The position numbers and the translations under genes were made by a program. Below, in pieces: positions 18,918-28,408 of a DNA stretch of 64,000 nucleotides (within the stretch, counting starts at the first letter, position 1; each line of letters opens with the position of its first letter). The stretch comes from JAYPHU01 sp964611435 (GTDB taxonomy: Bacteria; Pseudomonadota; Alphaproteobacteria; Rhodospirillales; UBA2165). Location: the NCBI GenBank assembly GCA_964611435.1, contig CAZSXT010000005.1:89127-153126 (forward strand), in the 5' to 3' direction. The notes beneath the pieces were generated by a model, which searched no databases, was not told where the DNA came from, and was given only the letters and a program-made list of their open reading frames with translations.

Positions 18918-19646
18918 ATGGAACAGAGTTTTTTTCAAAGACTCGGCGAAGACATAGATTCTTACATTGAACGCGATCCGGCGGCCCGGTCCCGGTTGGA
19001 GGTAATTCTCTGCTATCCGGGCTATCACGCCATCCTGTTTTATCGGATTGCCAATGCCCTTTGGCGGCGGCGATTTTTTCTTTTGGCCCGGTTCATTTCC
19101 AATATCGGCAAGATTTTAACCGGGATCGAAATTCATCCCGGCGCGACCATTGGCCGACGGCTGTTTATTGACCACGGCAATGGCGTGGTTGTCGGCGAAA
19201 CCTCGGAGATCGGGAACGATGTGACGCTCTATCAGGGGGTAACCCTGGGCGGCACGTCTTTGGAGAAGGGTAAGCGCCACCCGACCCTGGAGGATTTTGT
19301 CATCGTGGGTTCCGGCGCACAGGTGCTTGGGCCTCTGGTGGTCGGCGAACGGGCGCGAATCGGCGCCAACGCCGTGGTCCTGACCGAGGTGCCAAAGGGC
19401 GCGACGATGGTCGGTATTCCGGCAAAGATCGTCATGGGCCGGGGCAAGAAAAAGGAAGAAGCCTTTACCGCTTACGGTACACCCACCGAAGACCTGCCTG
19501 ATCCGGTGGCGCGCAGCTTCGAAAGCTTGCGGGCGCAGTTGATTGAACTGACCAACCGGGTCGAGGAGTTGGAAGCGGAGAAAGCGCAACACCAATCGGA
19601 CCAGGATGATGAACCGGATCAGCCGGCATCATCCTGCGGTTCTTAA
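18918..19646 (+). CDS. cysE: Serine O-acetyltransferase
   Basis: 242 residues. CysE makes O-acetylserine from serine and acetyl-CoA, the committed step to cysteine. The left-handed beta-helix hexapeptide repeats are clear ('GIEIHPGATIGRRLFIDHGNG', 'VVVGETSEIGNDVTLYQGVTLGG'), with the catalytic His in 'IDHGNGVVVGE' and the 'GKRHPT' loop. The N-terminal helical domain is short, as in the smaller bacterial form. The C-terminal 50 residues are a charged coiled-coil tail. AAGGA precedes the ATG. Being first in the Fe-S operon, it would supply cysteine to the desulfurases encoded downstream. Confidence 0.95.
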   Translation: MEQSFFQRLGEDIDSYIERDPAARSRLEVILCYPGYHAILFYRIANALWRRRFFLLARFISNIGKILTGIEIHPGATIGRRLFIDHGNGVVVGETSEIGNDVTLYQGVTLGGTSLEKGKRHPTLEDFVIVGSGAQVLGPLVVGERARIGANAVVLTEVPKGATMVGIPAKIVMGRGKKKEEAFTAYGTPTEDLPDPVARSFESLRAQLIELTNRVEELEAEKAQHQSDQDDEPDQPASSCGS

Positions 19647-19686
19647 AGATTTAGACGTGAAGTTTGATAGCTGAAGGAGTAGACCC

Positions 19687-20202
19687 GTGAAACTCAGCAC
19701 AAAAGGCCGGTATGCAGTAATGGCAATGGCGGATCTGGCCCGTCAAAGCCGTGGCGGTCCCGTGGCGCTCGCCGATATTGCGGAACGCCAGGATATTTCC
19801 CTCTCGTATTTGGAACAGTTGTTCGGAAAACTGCGCAAAGGGCATCAGGTGAAAAGTGTTCGTGGCCCCGGCGGCGGATATCTTCTCGCCCGCGATCCCG
19901 CCCAAATGCGGATTTCCGACATCATCATGGCGGTGGATGAGCCGATCAAAGCCACCCGATGCACGCCGGGCTCGCCGCAAGGCTGCCAGTCTGACCGTAG
20001 CCGGTGTCTGACCCATGATTTGTGGGAGGAACTGGACACCCAGATTAATCTGTTTCTGAGCTCGGTCTCCCTTGAAGACGTGGTCGAAAGCCGGGTCTTG
20101 GGTCTGGGCAGCCGCTTGGCGACTCCTCGCACCGTCCTCGGACCGGAGCTGGGCAATCGTCCAGCCGTTGAGAATCGGGAAGCTGCGGTTCCGGCGGAGT
20201 AA
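19687..20202 (+). CDS. iscR: Rrf2-family Fe-S regulator IscR
   Basis: 171 residues. The winged-helix N-terminus ('MKLSTKGRYAVMAMADLA', then the recognition helix 'ISLSYLEQLFGKLRK') is followed by the cluster-binding loop with C92, C100, C107 and H110. The three cysteines and His correspond to C92/C98/C104/H107 of E. coli IscR, with slightly longer spacing. Holo-IscR represses its own operon when clusters are abundant. The GTG start at 19687 has AAGGAG upstream. It lies 40 bases after cysE and two bases before the next gene, so it is in the operon whose promoter carries the IscR box. Confidence 0.93.
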   Translation: MKLSTKGRYAVMAMADLARQSRGGPVALADIAERQDISLSYLEQLFGKLRKGHQVKSVRGPGGGYLLARDPAQMRISDIIMAVDEPIKATRCTPGSPQGCQSDRSRCLTHDLWEELDTQINLFLSSVSLEDVVESRVLGLGSRLATPRTVLGPELGNRPAVENREAAVPAE

Positions 20203-20204
20203 TC

Positions 20205-21323
20205 ATGACGGCCTACCTTGATTATAACGCGACGGCGCCGGTCCGCGCCGAAGTCGCCGAAGCGGTGAGCAAAGCGCTCGCGCTCGGGGGCAATGCATCA
20301 TCCGTCCATTCGCGGGGGCGGGAGGCGCGGCGCGTTGTCGAGGAAGCTCGGGAAAAGGTCGCGGCCCTGGTGGGCGCAAGCCCGGCGGAGGTGATTTTCA
20401 CCGGCAGCGGCACCGAGGCGAATAATCTGGCCCTCAGCGGCGCGTCGGCTGGTCGCGTAGCCGTCTCGGCGGTGGAACATGATTCCGTGTTGCGGGTCGC
20501 ACCAAATGGGATCCGACTTGGTGTGGACGCTGACGGCCGAGTGAACCTTACGGAGCTCGAGAGCTTTCTGTCTGATGATGGGACCGCGTTGATTTCGGTT
20601 ATGGCGGCCAATAACGAGACCGGTGTGATGCAGCCGATCCAGGAAGCCGCTGCGCTGCTACAAAGCCATGATGCGCTGCTTCATGTAGACGCGGTACAGG
20701 CCGCCGGCAAAATCGATATTTCCCGCGACCAAATGGACGCCGATCTGATGACGTTATCGGCTCACAAGTTGGGTGGTCCGCAGGGCGTCGGCGCGCTCAT
20801 CATCCGCGACGGCATGGATCTCGAACCGCTCGTCAAAGGCGGCGGGCAGGAACGCTCCCGCCGGGCGGGCACGGAAAACGTGGCTGGCATCGCCGGATTT
20901 GGCGTTGCCGCTGAATTGGCGCTGAACGAATTGGATCAGATGGATCGAATTGCGGCTTTACGTGACCGGCTTGAAATCGAAATCAATAAAATTGCGCCGG
21001 ACACCCGTGTCTTGGGCGCCGCCGGGCCCCGGCTCGCCAATACGTCGTGCTTGACCATGCCCGGCGTCAGCGCCGAAAGTCAGGTGATGTCGCTTGATTT
21101 GGCGGGCGTGATGGTGAGCGCCGGCTCCGCCTGTTCGTCCGGCAAAGTAACCACATCTCACGTACTCACCGCCATGGGTCTTTCAGAGGCCGAGGCGAAT
21201 ACGGCGATCCGGATCAGTCTCGGCTGGGCGTCGGTCAAGGAAGATGTAGATGCGTTCCTCAACGCTTGGGGCGAACTCTATCGGCGCACCCGCAAGCAGG
21301 AATTGGAGGCCTCCGCCGCATGA
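20205..21323 (+). CDS. Cysteine desulfurase, class I (NifS/IscS-like), first copy
   Basis: 372 residues. PLP enzyme that removes sulfur from cysteine to form a protein persulfide. The PLP lysine is in 'LSAHKLGGPQGVG' and the persulfide cysteine in the mobile loop 'SAGSACSSGKVTTSHVL'; 'SGTEANNLAL' and 'ANNETGVMQP' are class I motifs. It overlaps the next desulfurase by four bases (ATGA). In many alphaproteobacteria a NifS-like gene precedes sufB; its specific acceptor is not shown by the sequence. Confidence 0.93.
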   Translation: MTAYLDYNATAPVRAEVAEAVSKALALGGNASSVHSRGREARRVVEEAREKVAALVGASPAEVIFTGSGTEANNLALSGASAGRVAVSAVEHDSVLRVAPNGIRLGVDADGRVNLTELESFLSDDGTALISVMAANNETGVMQPIQEAAALLQSHDALLHVDAVQAAGKIDISRDQMDADLMTLSAHKLGGPQGVGALIIRDGMDLEPLVKGGGQERSRRAGTENVAGIAGFGVAAELALNELDQMDRIAALRDRLEIEINKIAPDTRVLGAAGPRLANTSCLTMPGVSAESQVMSLDLAGVMVSAGSACSSGKVTTSHVLTAMGLSEAEANTAIRISLGWASVKEDVDAFLNAWGELYRRTRKQELEASAA

Positions 21324-22525
21324 CCGAGCGCCGCCGCCAGCCCCTGTATCTGGATAACCACGCGACCACGCCGGTGGACCCGCGGGTGCGGGACGCCATG
21401 ATGCCGTACTTCAACGAGATATTCGGTAATCCCCATTCCGGCAGTCATGCCTTCGGCTGGGAAGCGGCCGAGGCGGTGGAGATGGCCCGCGAACAGATCG
21501 CCGCGATGATCGGCGCGGACACGGACGAAATCATTTTTACCTCCGGCGCGACCGAGGCCAACAATTTGGCGATCAAGGGCGTCGCCCGGTTTTACGCTGA
21601 AAAGAAAAACCACATTATCACCTGCGCCACCGAACACATGTGTGTGTTGGACTCCTGCTTTCAGTTGGAAAGTGAAGGTTTCAAGGTCACCTATTTGCCG
21701 GTGGAGCCTGATGGGCTTTTGGACCTGGACAAACTGCGGGACGCCATTACGGATCAAACGCTCCTGGTCTCCATCATGACCGTGCAGAACGAGATCGGCA
21801 CCATCCAGCCCATGGCGGAGATCGGCGCAATCTGCAAGGAACACAACGTCTTTCTGCATTCCGATGCGGCGCAGGCGGTGGGTAAGATACCGCTGGATGT
21901 CAAAGAGATGCAGATCGATCTAATGAGCATCACGGCCCATAAGATCTACGGGCCCATGGGCGTCGGCGCGCTTTACGTTACCAAGAAGCCGCGGGTCCTG
22001 TTAGAGCCGTTGTTCAGTGGCGGCGGTCAGGAAAAGGGATTGCGCTCCGGCACGTTGCCGCCGCCCCTTTGCGTCGGGTTCGGCAAGGCGTTGGAGATCG
22101 CAGCGCAAGAAATGCCGGCGGAAGCAAAACGTTTAGGTCGGATGCGGGACCTGTTGATTGATCGTCTGACAGATGAACTGGACGGTATCCATATCAACGG
22201 CACGATGGAACACCGGGTGCCGGGTAATCTGAACATCAGCATTGAAAGGGCGGACGCGGAAAGCCTGATGGCGGCTCTGCCTGACCTGGCCATGTCCTCG
22301 GGTTCGGCCTGTACGTCGGCATCCGAGGATTCTTCCCATGTGCTCAAATCGATCGGCCTGCCGAATGAACTGGCGGAGGCCAGCCTGCGGATCGGTCTGG
22401 GTCGCTTTAATGAAGAGGCCGATGCCGTTTATGCGGTTAATCGCCTAATCGAGGAAATTAGAAACGTTCGCGCCGATCGGCATGATATTGCCGCAGCGGA
22501 ACAGAGTGAAAGAGTAGGAAAGTAG
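21320..22525 (+). CDS. iscS: Cysteine desulfurase IscS, second class I copy
   Basis: 401 residues from ATG 21320, which overlaps the previous stop. PLP lysine in 'ITAHKIYGPMGVG'; catalytic Cys in 'SSGSACTSASEDSSHVLKSIG', closely resembling E. coli IscS. Additional signatures are 'LDNHATTPVDPRV', 'TSGATEANNLAI' and 'QNEIGTIQP'. Its presence beside a NifS-like gene and upstream of SufS makes three desulfurases in one operon. It is a plausible sulfur donor for MnmA encoded downstream (inference). Confidence 0.94.
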   Translation: MTERRRQPLYLDNHATTPVDPRVRDAMMPYFNEIFGNPHSGSHAFGWEAAEAVEMAREQIAAMIGADTDEIIFTSGATEANNLAIKGVARFYAEKKNHIITCATEHMCVLDSCFQLESEGFKVTYLPVEPDGLLDLDKLRDAITDQTLLVSIMTVQNEIGTIQPMAEIGAICKEHNVFLHSDAAQAVGKIPLDVKEMQIDLMSITAHKIYGPMGVGALYVTKKPRVLLEPLFSGGGQEKGLRSGTLPPPLCVGFGKALEIAAQEMPAEAKRLGRMRDLLIDRLTDELDGIHINGTMEHRVPGNLNISIERADAESLMAALPDLAMSSGSACTSASEDSSHVLKSIGLPNELAEASLRIGLGRFNEEADAVYAVNRLIEEIRNVRADRHDIAAAEQSERVGK

Positions 22526-22527
22526 AG

Positions 22528-23988
22528 ATGACAGCAGTCACGGAAACGATCGATCAGGTAAAGGAAGTCGAAAAGTACAAGTACGGCTTTGTAACCGATA
22601 TCGAGGCGGATACCGCACCCAAGGGCCTGAACGAAGACATCGTCCGCTTTATTTCGGCCAAGAAGAACGAGCCTGAATGGCTGCTGGAGTGGCGGCTGAA
22701 GGCGTTCCGCCACTGGCTCACCATGGAAGAGCCCGACTGGGCCAAGGTCGGCTATCCGGAGATCGATTACCAGGACGCCTATTACTATTCCGCGCCCAAA
22801 AAGAAAGAAGACGGGCCCGAAACCCTGGATGACGTGGACCCGGAGCTACTGGCCACCTATGAAAAACTTGGCATTCCCCTGTATGAACAGGAAATCCTGG
22901 CCGGCGTGAAAAACGTCGCCGTGGACGCGGTCTTCGACAGCGTTTCCGTCGCGACCACGTTCAAGGAGACGCTCGCCAAGCACGGCGTGATCTTCTGCCC
23001 GATTTCCGAAGCGGTGCAGAATCATCCCGAACTGGTGCAGAAGTACATGGGCTCGGTCGTGCCCTATTCGGACAACTTCTTCGCCACGCTAAACTGCGCG
23101 GTCTTCACCGATGGGTCCTTCGTCTACATTCCCAAGGGTGTGCGTTGCCCGATGGAGTTATCGACCTATTTCCGCATCAACGCCGCCAACACGGGCCAGT
23201 TTGAACGTACGCTGATCATCGCGGAAGAGGGGTCTTACGTTTCCTACTTGGAAGGCTGCACCGCACCGATGCGGGATGAAAACCAGCTTCACGCCGCCGT
23301 GGTGGAATTGGTCGCGATGGACGACGCGGAAATCAAGTATTCCACCGTGCAAAACTGGTATCCCGGCGACGAAAACGGCGTCGGCGGCATCTATAACTTT
23401 GTCACCAAGCGCGGCGCCTGCCGGGGCAAGAACTCCAAGATTTCGTGGACCCAGGTGGAAACCGGCTCGGCGGTGACCTGGAAGTATCCGAGTTGCATCC
23501 TGCAGGGTGATAATTCGGTGGGTGAGTTCTATTCGGTCGCCATCACCAACAATTATCAGCAGGCGGATACGGGCACCAAGATGATTCATCTGGGCAAGAA
23601 CACCTCGTCCCGGATCATCGCCAAGGGCATCTCCGCCGGTAAATCCCAAAGCACCTATCGCGGGCTTGTGAAAATGATGCCCAAGGCCGATGGCGCAAGA
23701 AATTATACCCAGTGCGACTCCCTGCTGATCGGCAAGGAATGTGGCGCGCACACGGTGCCGTATATCGAAAGCCGAAATAAATCGGCGAAGGTCGAACATG
23801 AAGCCACCACGTCGAAGATCGCAGATGATCAACTGTTTTATTGCCGTCAGCGCGGCATGGATGAAGAGGAAGCCATCGCCTTGATCGTCAACGGGTTCTG
23901 CCGTGAGGTTCTGCAGGAGCTGCCGATGGAATTCGCGGTGGAAGCCCAGAAACTGGTTGGCATCAGCCTTGAAGGCAGTGTCGGATAA
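22528..23988 (+). CDS. sufB: Fe-S cluster scaffold SufB
   Basis: 486 residues, the core scaffold of the SufBC2D complex on which clusters are built. The characteristic right-handed beta-helix is recognisable ('KYSTVQNWYPGDENGVGGIYNFVTKRG', 'WKYPSCILQGDNSVGEFYSVA'). The C-terminal domain contains 'CDSLLIGKECGAHTVPYIESRNKSAKVEHEA', holding the conserved Cys and Glu/His candidates for cluster assembly. AGGAAAG is upstream of the ATG. Confidence 0.97.
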   Translation: MTAVTETIDQVKEVEKYKYGFVTDIEADTAPKGLNEDIVRFISAKKNEPEWLLEWRLKAFRHWLTMEEPDWAKVGYPEIDYQDAYYYSAPKKKEDGPETLDDVDPELLATYEKLGIPLYEQEILAGVKNVAVDAVFDSVSVATTFKETLAKHGVIFCPISEAVQNHPELVQKYMGSVVPYSDNFFATLNCAVFTDGSFVYIPKGVRCPMELSTYFRINAANTGQFERTLIIAEEGSYVSYLEGCTAPMRDENQLHAAVVELVAMDDAEIKYSTVQNWYPGDENGVGGIYNFVTKRGACRGKNSKISWTQVETGSAVTWKYPSCILQGDNSVGEFYSVAITNNYQQADTGTKMIHLGKNTSSRIIAKGISAGKSQSTYRGLVKMMPKADGARNYTQCDSLLIGKECGAHTVPYIESRNKSAKVEHEATTSKIADDQLFYCRQRGMDEEEAIALIVNGFCREVLQELPMEFAVEAQKLVGISLEGSVG

Positions 23989-24015
23989 TCAAAAGAGAAA
24001 AAGAGTAACGTCAAA

Positions 24016-24765
24016 ATGCTAGAAATCAAAAATCTACACGCAAGCGTCGATGGGACGGAAATCCTGAAGGGCATCAATTTGTCCATGGGACCGGGCGAAG
24101 TGCACGCCATCATGGGTCCTAACGGGTCGGGTAAGAGTACCTTGTCTTATGTGCTCTCGGGCCGCGACGGTTACGAGGTGACCGAGGGTAGCGCGACCTT
24201 TAATGGCAAGGATCTATTGGATATGGACCCGGAAGAGCGCGCCGGTGAAGGCGTCTTCCTGGCGTTCCAATACCCGGTGGAGATCCCCGGCGTCTCGACC
24301 ATGAACTTCCTCAAGGCCTCGGTGAATTCGGTCCGCAAGTATCGCGGCGAGAACGAGTTGGACGCGATGGATTTTCTGAAATTCGTCCGGGAAAAGACCA
24401 AAGTCCTGAATATTACCGACGATATGCTGAAGCGCGCGGTCAATGTGGGCTTCTCCGGTGGGGAAAAAAAACGCAACGAGGTGCTGCAGATGGCGGTGCT
24501 GAACCCGACCCTCGCCATTCTGGATGAAACGGACAGCGGCCTGGACGTGGATGCTCTCCGAATCGTTGGTGAGGGGGTGACCGCACTGCGCTCGCCTGAA
24601 CGCTCCATGTTGGTGATCACTCACTATCAGAGGCTCTTGGATCACATCGTACCCGACCACGTGCATGTGCTCGCCCACGGTAAGATCGTCAAGTCGGGCG
24701 GTAAGGACTTGGCGCTGGAATTGGAGAAAAATGGTTACGCCGAATACACGGCGGAAGCGGCTTAA
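24016..24765 (+). CDS. sufC: SUF ATPase SufC
   Basis: 249 residues, ABC-type ATPase that drives conformational change of the SufB-SufD pair. Walker A 'GPNGSGKST', signature 'GFSGGEKKRNEVLQMA', Walker B 'LAILDETDSGLDVDAL' and the switch His in 'VITHYQRLLD' are intact. It lies 27 bases after sufB. No membrane partner is present, as expected for this soluble ABC ATPase. Confidence 0.97.
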   Translation: MLEIKNLHASVDGTEILKGINLSMGPGEVHAIMGPNGSGKSTLSYVLSGRDGYEVTEGSATFNGKDLLDMDPEERAGEGVFLAFQYPVEIPGVSTMNFLKASVNSVRKYRGENELDAMDFLKFVREKTKVLNITDDMLKRAVNVGFSGGEKKRNEVLQMAVLNPTLAILDETDSGLDVDALRIVGEGVTALRSPERSMLVITHYQRLLDHIVPDHVHVLAHGKIVKSGGKDLALELEKNGYAEYTAEAA

Positions 24766-24780
24766 GGGGACGCGCGTAAA

Positions 24781-26088
24781 ATGTCACTGTCACCCACTAG
24801 CCAGAAAATGCTCGACCGGTTCGAGGCGATAAAAGCCGAGCTGCCAGGTGCGGATCAGCCGTGGCTGGCGGCGCTCCGGGAGAAATCGGCTGCGATCTTC
24901 CGGGAGAAAGGCCTGCCGACCCAGCGGGATGAGGAATGGAAATACACCGGCCTCGGTGCGCTGGAAAAATTGGAGTTGTCAGCAACTCCTGAGCCCGCTC
25001 AGGTTCAAGCGGATATATTACCGGCGGCGATCAGCGCCGACTCCCGGCTGGTCTTCGTCGACGGGCGCTTCGACGTATCCTTATCTCAGATCGAACAAGC
25101 TGCCGGCGTCACCGTGACAACATTCGGCGGGCTGCTCGCCTCGCAGCCGGAGGCATTGGAAAATCTGATGGTTGGGGCCGATGACGGCTTGCCCATGTTG
25201 GCCCTCAACGGCGCGCTGCAGGAAGACGGCTATGTGGTCGGGCTAGATGCTGGCGTGGTTGCCGACAAACCTATTGAAGTGCTGTACGTGGACACCGGGA
25301 ACGCGGCGCGGGTCTGTCAGCCCCGGAATATTATTGTGGCCGGTGATAACGCTCGGGTGCGGGTGGTTGAAAGCCATGTCGGTTTGGCCGAAGCCTCTCA
25401 GGTGTTTTTCAACGGTGTGACACTGGTTTCGGCGGCTGCTGGCTCGCGGATTGAGCATGTCCGGCTGCAAACTCAGTCTGCGGGTGCGGTCCATGTGAAT
25501 ACGATCCGCGCCAATGTAGCCAAGGACGCCGCCTATCAGAGCTTTGTCCTGGCCAGCGGCGGCGATGTCGCACGGGACGAAATTCAAGTGTCCCTGGACG
25601 CGTCCGGAGCGGCGGCGAAGCTGCATGGCGTCTATCTGGGCGGCCGCAAGCAGGTGATCGACAATACGACCCTGATCACCCACCGCGCACCGCACACGGC
25701 CAGTGAGGAAATGTATCGTGGCGCGTTGGATGCCGACTCCCGGGGCGTGTTTCAGGGGAACATTCTGGTGGAGCAGGGCGCCGACGGGACCGACGGCCAG
25801 ATGAGCAACAAGACTTTGTTACTGTCCAACGAGGCGGAGATCGACAGCAAACCCCAACTTGAAATTTACGCGGACGATGTTAAATGCGCCCACGGTACAA
25901 CCGCCGGGGAATTGGACGATGATGCCCTCTTCTATCTTCGGTCCAGGGGTGTGCCGGAAAATACCGCCCGCGCCATGTTGGTGGAGGGTTTTCTGGCCGA
26001 GGTGATTGGGGATTTCGGGGCGGAAGATTTAAACGACATGCTAATCGGCCGGGTTTCGGATTGGCTGACAACGAATGAACAAGGATAA
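24781..26088 (+). CDS. sufD: SUF scaffold partner SufD
   Basis: 435 residues, a SufB paralogue forming the heterodimer that binds SufC and aids iron entry. The N-terminus has 'GLPTQRDEEWKYTGLGAL', typical of SufD, and the C-terminal domain 'KPQLEIYADDVKCAHGTTAGELDDDALFYLRSRGVP' contains the conserved His and Cys region. Overlap or near overlap with sufS downstream shows co-translation. Confidence 0.96.
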   Translation: MSLSPTSQKMLDRFEAIKAELPGADQPWLAALREKSAAIFREKGLPTQRDEEWKYTGLGALEKLELSATPEPAQVQADILPAAISADSRLVFVDGRFDVSLSQIEQAAGVTVTTFGGLLASQPEALENLMVGADDGLPMLALNGALQEDGYVVGLDAGVVADKPIEVLYVDTGNAARVCQPRNIIVAGDNARVRVVESHVGLAEASQVFFNGVTLVSAAAGSRIEHVRLQTQSAGAVHVNTIRANVAKDAAYQSFVLASGGDVARDEIQVSLDASGAAAKLHGVYLGGRKQVIDNTTLITHRAPHTASEEMYRGALDADSRGVFQGNILVEQGADGTDGQMSNKTLLLSNEAEIDSKPQLEIYADDVKCAHGTTAGELDDDALFYLRSRGVPENTARAMLVEGFLAEVIGDFGAEDLNDMLIGRVSDWLTTNEQG

Positions 26089-26095
26089 GGACGGC

Positions 26096-27346
26096 ATGGA
26101 TACGCCCATCAATATATCTGATGTCGGGAGCGGCTACGACGTCGAGGCCGTTCGCCGCGATTTTCCGATCCTGCAGACAGAGGTCAATGGCCATCGGCTG
26201 GTGTTCCTCGACAGCGGCGCCAGCGCGCAAAAGCCGGCCGCCGTGATCGACGCCATGGATGCGGCCTATCGCGGGGCGTACGCCAATGTGCACCGGGGCG
26301 CCTATACGTTGAGCCAGATGGCCACCGATGGCTATGAAAATGCCCGGAAGACAGTGACCAAGTATCTGAACGCCGCTTCCGCTGACGAGATCATCTTCAC
26401 CCGCAACGTCACCTCGGCGATTAACTTGGTCGCTTATTCCTATGGCACATTCCTGGAAGCCGGCGACGAGGTGGTGATTTCTCATATGGAGCACCATGCC
26501 AATATCGTGCCCTGGCAGTTGCTGCGGGACCGTACCGGCATTGTCCTGAAGGTTGCGCCGATCGACGATGACGGCAATTTTCTGATGGAGGAGTTCGAGA
26601 AGCTTCTCTCGCCCAAGACCAAGTTGGTGGCGATCACTCATGTGTCGAATGTTCTGGGCACTATCGTCCCGATTAAGGAGGTTATCCGCCTCGCTCATGC
26701 CCAGGGCGCAAAAGTGCTGATCGACGGGGCGCAGGGCGTTGTTCACGCGCGGGTCGATGTGCAGGACCTGGAGGCGGATTTCTATGCCTTTACCGGACAC
26801 AAGCTCTATGGCCCATCGGGTATCGGCGTGCTGTATGGCAAAAAAGATTTGCTGAACGCGATGCCTCCCTATGAAGGCGGCGGGGACATGATCGAGCGGG
26901 TGACGTTCGAGAAAACCACCTACCGGGAAGCCCCGGCGCGATTTGAGGCGGGCACCCCGGCCATTGTTGAAGCGGTCGGCCTGGCCGCCGCCGTGGATTA
27001 TTTCGATGCCGTTGGTGTGGAGAAGATCGCCGCCCACGAACAAGCGCTACTGTCTTATGCGACAGATCGCCTATCGGAGATCGATGGGCTAACCATCTAC
27101 GGCAAGGCCGCAAATAAGGCGGGGATCATTTCCTTTACCCTGGAGGACGTGCACCCCCATGATATCGGCACCATCATCGATAGCCGCGGCGTGGCCGTGC
27201 GCGCCGGGCACCATTGCGCCCAACCGCTGATGGACCGGTTTGATATCGCCGCCACGGCCCGGGCCTCGTTTGGCATGTACAACACCATCGACGATGTGGA
27301 TGTGCTGGTCGAGGCGTTGGTTTACGCAAAAGGAATATTCGGCTGA
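26096..27346 (+). CDS. sufS: Cysteine desulfurase SufS (class II)
   Basis: 416 residues from ATG 26096, preceded by AAGGATAAGGA; an upstream ATG at 26075 inside sufD would add seven residues without a good ribosome site. PLP lysine in 'FTGHKLYGPSGIG'; the catalytic Cys in the short class II loop 'RAGHHCAQPLMDRF'. SufS normally hands its persulfide to SufE or SufU; here sufU follows immediately with a one-base overlap (TGATG). Confidence 0.95.
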   Translation: MDTPINISDVGSGYDVEAVRRDFPILQTEVNGHRLVFLDSGASAQKPAAVIDAMDAAYRGAYANVHRGAYTLSQMATDGYENARKTVTKYLNAASADEIIFTRNVTSAINLVAYSYGTFLEAGDEVVISHMEHHANIVPWQLLRDRTGIVLKVAPIDDDGNFLMEEFEKLLSPKTKLVAITHVSNVLGTIVPIKEVIRLAHAQGAKVLIDGAQGVVHARVDVQDLEADFYAFTGHKLYGPSGIGVLYGKKDLLNAMPPYEGGGDMIERVTFEKTTYREAPARFEAGTPAIVEAVGLAAAVDYFDAVGVEKIAAHEQALLSYATDRLSEIDGLTIYGKAANKAGIISFTLEDVHPHDIGTIIDSRGVAVRAGHHCAQPLMDRFDIAATARASFGMYNTIDDVDVLVEALVYAKGIFG

Positions 27347-27810
27347 TGGAAGACCATATTCGTGAATTGTACCAGGAAGTCATCCTGGACCATGGCAAGA
27401 ATCCCAGGAACTTCCGTCATCCGGAAGACTCAACCTGTGAGGCCCATGGCAACAACCCGCTATGCGGCGACAGACTGACGGTCTACGCCAAGGTGGGCGA
27501 TGACGATACGATCCAGGACGCTGCCTTTGAGGGGCGGGGCTGCGCCATTTCCGTGGCCTCCGCCTCCATGATGACCGATATCGTCAAAGGGAAAAGCATT
27601 GCCCAGGTTGGACGCTTGTTTGATCAGTTCCACAAACTATGTACAGGCGAAGTGGAAGACATCGACTATCCTGAATTCGAAGACGAGATCGATAAACTGC
27701 GGGTCATGTCCGGCGTGCGGCAGTTCCCCATGCGGGTGAAATGCGCAACCCTGGCTTGGCATACAATTAACGCCGCCGTTCAAGGCGATCAGGAAGCAAC
27801 GACAGAGTAG
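27346..27810 (+). CDS. sufU: SufU, zinc-dependent sulfur acceptor/NifU-like protein
   Basis: 154 residues. The three ligand cysteines and aspartate of SufU are present: 'NNPLCGDRLTV' (Cys and Asp), 'GRGCAISVASASMM', and 'RVKCATLAWHT'. The insertion between the second and third Cys ('GKSIAQVGRLFDQFHKLC...') separates SufU from IscU. In Gram-positive bacteria zinc-SufU receives sulfur from SufS by ligand swapping. No sufE is found in this operon, so SufU probably replaces it. Confidence 0.9.
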   Translation: MEDHIRELYQEVILDHGKNPRNFRHPEDSTCEAHGNNPLCGDRLTVYAKVGDDDTIQDAAFEGRGCAISVASASMMTDIVKGKSIAQVGRLFDQFHKLCTGEVEDIDYPEFEDEIDKLRVMSGVRQFPMRVKCATLAWHTINAAVQGDQEATTE

Positions 27811-27824
27811 AGAGTGAGAGCATT

Positions 27825-28379
27825 ATGTGGGGCGCCTTAAATATTTTCGGCAAGAAGAAAGATACGGATGTGACGGAGACACTGCCCGCTGAACCGGTAA
27901 TGGATTCCCAGCCCGAGCCGCAAGCGCCGCCGGAATCCGCTACTGTACCTGAACCTGCGGAGGAATCTGGTCCGGTCTATGCGCCGAGTCCGTGGGATGA
28001 GTTCGGGTCCGATATGGAGCCCATGGAAGCCGGCGTCGTCGCGCATGCGGGCCAGGGGTTGGAAGCCGGCACGGAGGTGGCGGATCAGGAAGCGATCGCT
28101 GCGGCGTTAAAGACCGTCTACGATCCGGAAATTCCGGTGGATATTTACGAACTGGGTCTGATTTACGAAATCAATATCGAGATAAACGGTGATGTCCGCC
28201 TGGTGATGACCCTGACCGCGCCGGGTTGCCCGGTTGCCGGTATTCTGCCCCAGCAGGTCGCGGACGCCGCCGCGTCCGTTGATGGTGTCGGCGAAGTTGA
28301 AGTGACGCTTGTGTGGGACCCGCCCTGGGATCCCGACAAAATGTCCGAAGACGCAAAACTTGCGCTCGGTATGTTCTAG
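27825..28379 (+). CDS. sufT: SufT, DUF59/MIP18-type Fe-S maturation factor
   Basis: 184 residues. The C-terminal 100 residues are a DUF59 domain: 'YDPEIPVDIYELGLIYEI', 'MTLTAPGCPVAGILPQQV' with the conserved Cys, and the 'VTLVWDPPWDPDKMSEDAK' end. The N-terminal 80 residues are Pro/Glu-rich, poorly conserved and probably disordered. SufT acts in cluster delivery or maturation in SUF systems; that function is taken from the family. Confidence 0.9.
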   Translation: MWGALNIFGKKKDTDVTETLPAEPVMDSQPEPQAPPESATVPEPAEESGPVYAPSPWDEFGSDMEPMEAGVVAHAGQGLEAGTEVADQEAIAAALKTVYDPEIPVDIYELGLIYEINIEINGDVRLVMTLTAPGCPVAGILPQQVADAAASVDGVGEVEVTLVWDPPWDPDKMSEDAKLALGMF

Positions 28380-28408
28380 GCGGCGAGATATAGGAGTATG
28401 CTAAACTC

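Noticed and set aside
25880..27043. A 387-codon open frame opposite sufD/sufS
   Set aside because: Its composition mirrors sufS, and overlapping a conserved operon makes it unlikely.
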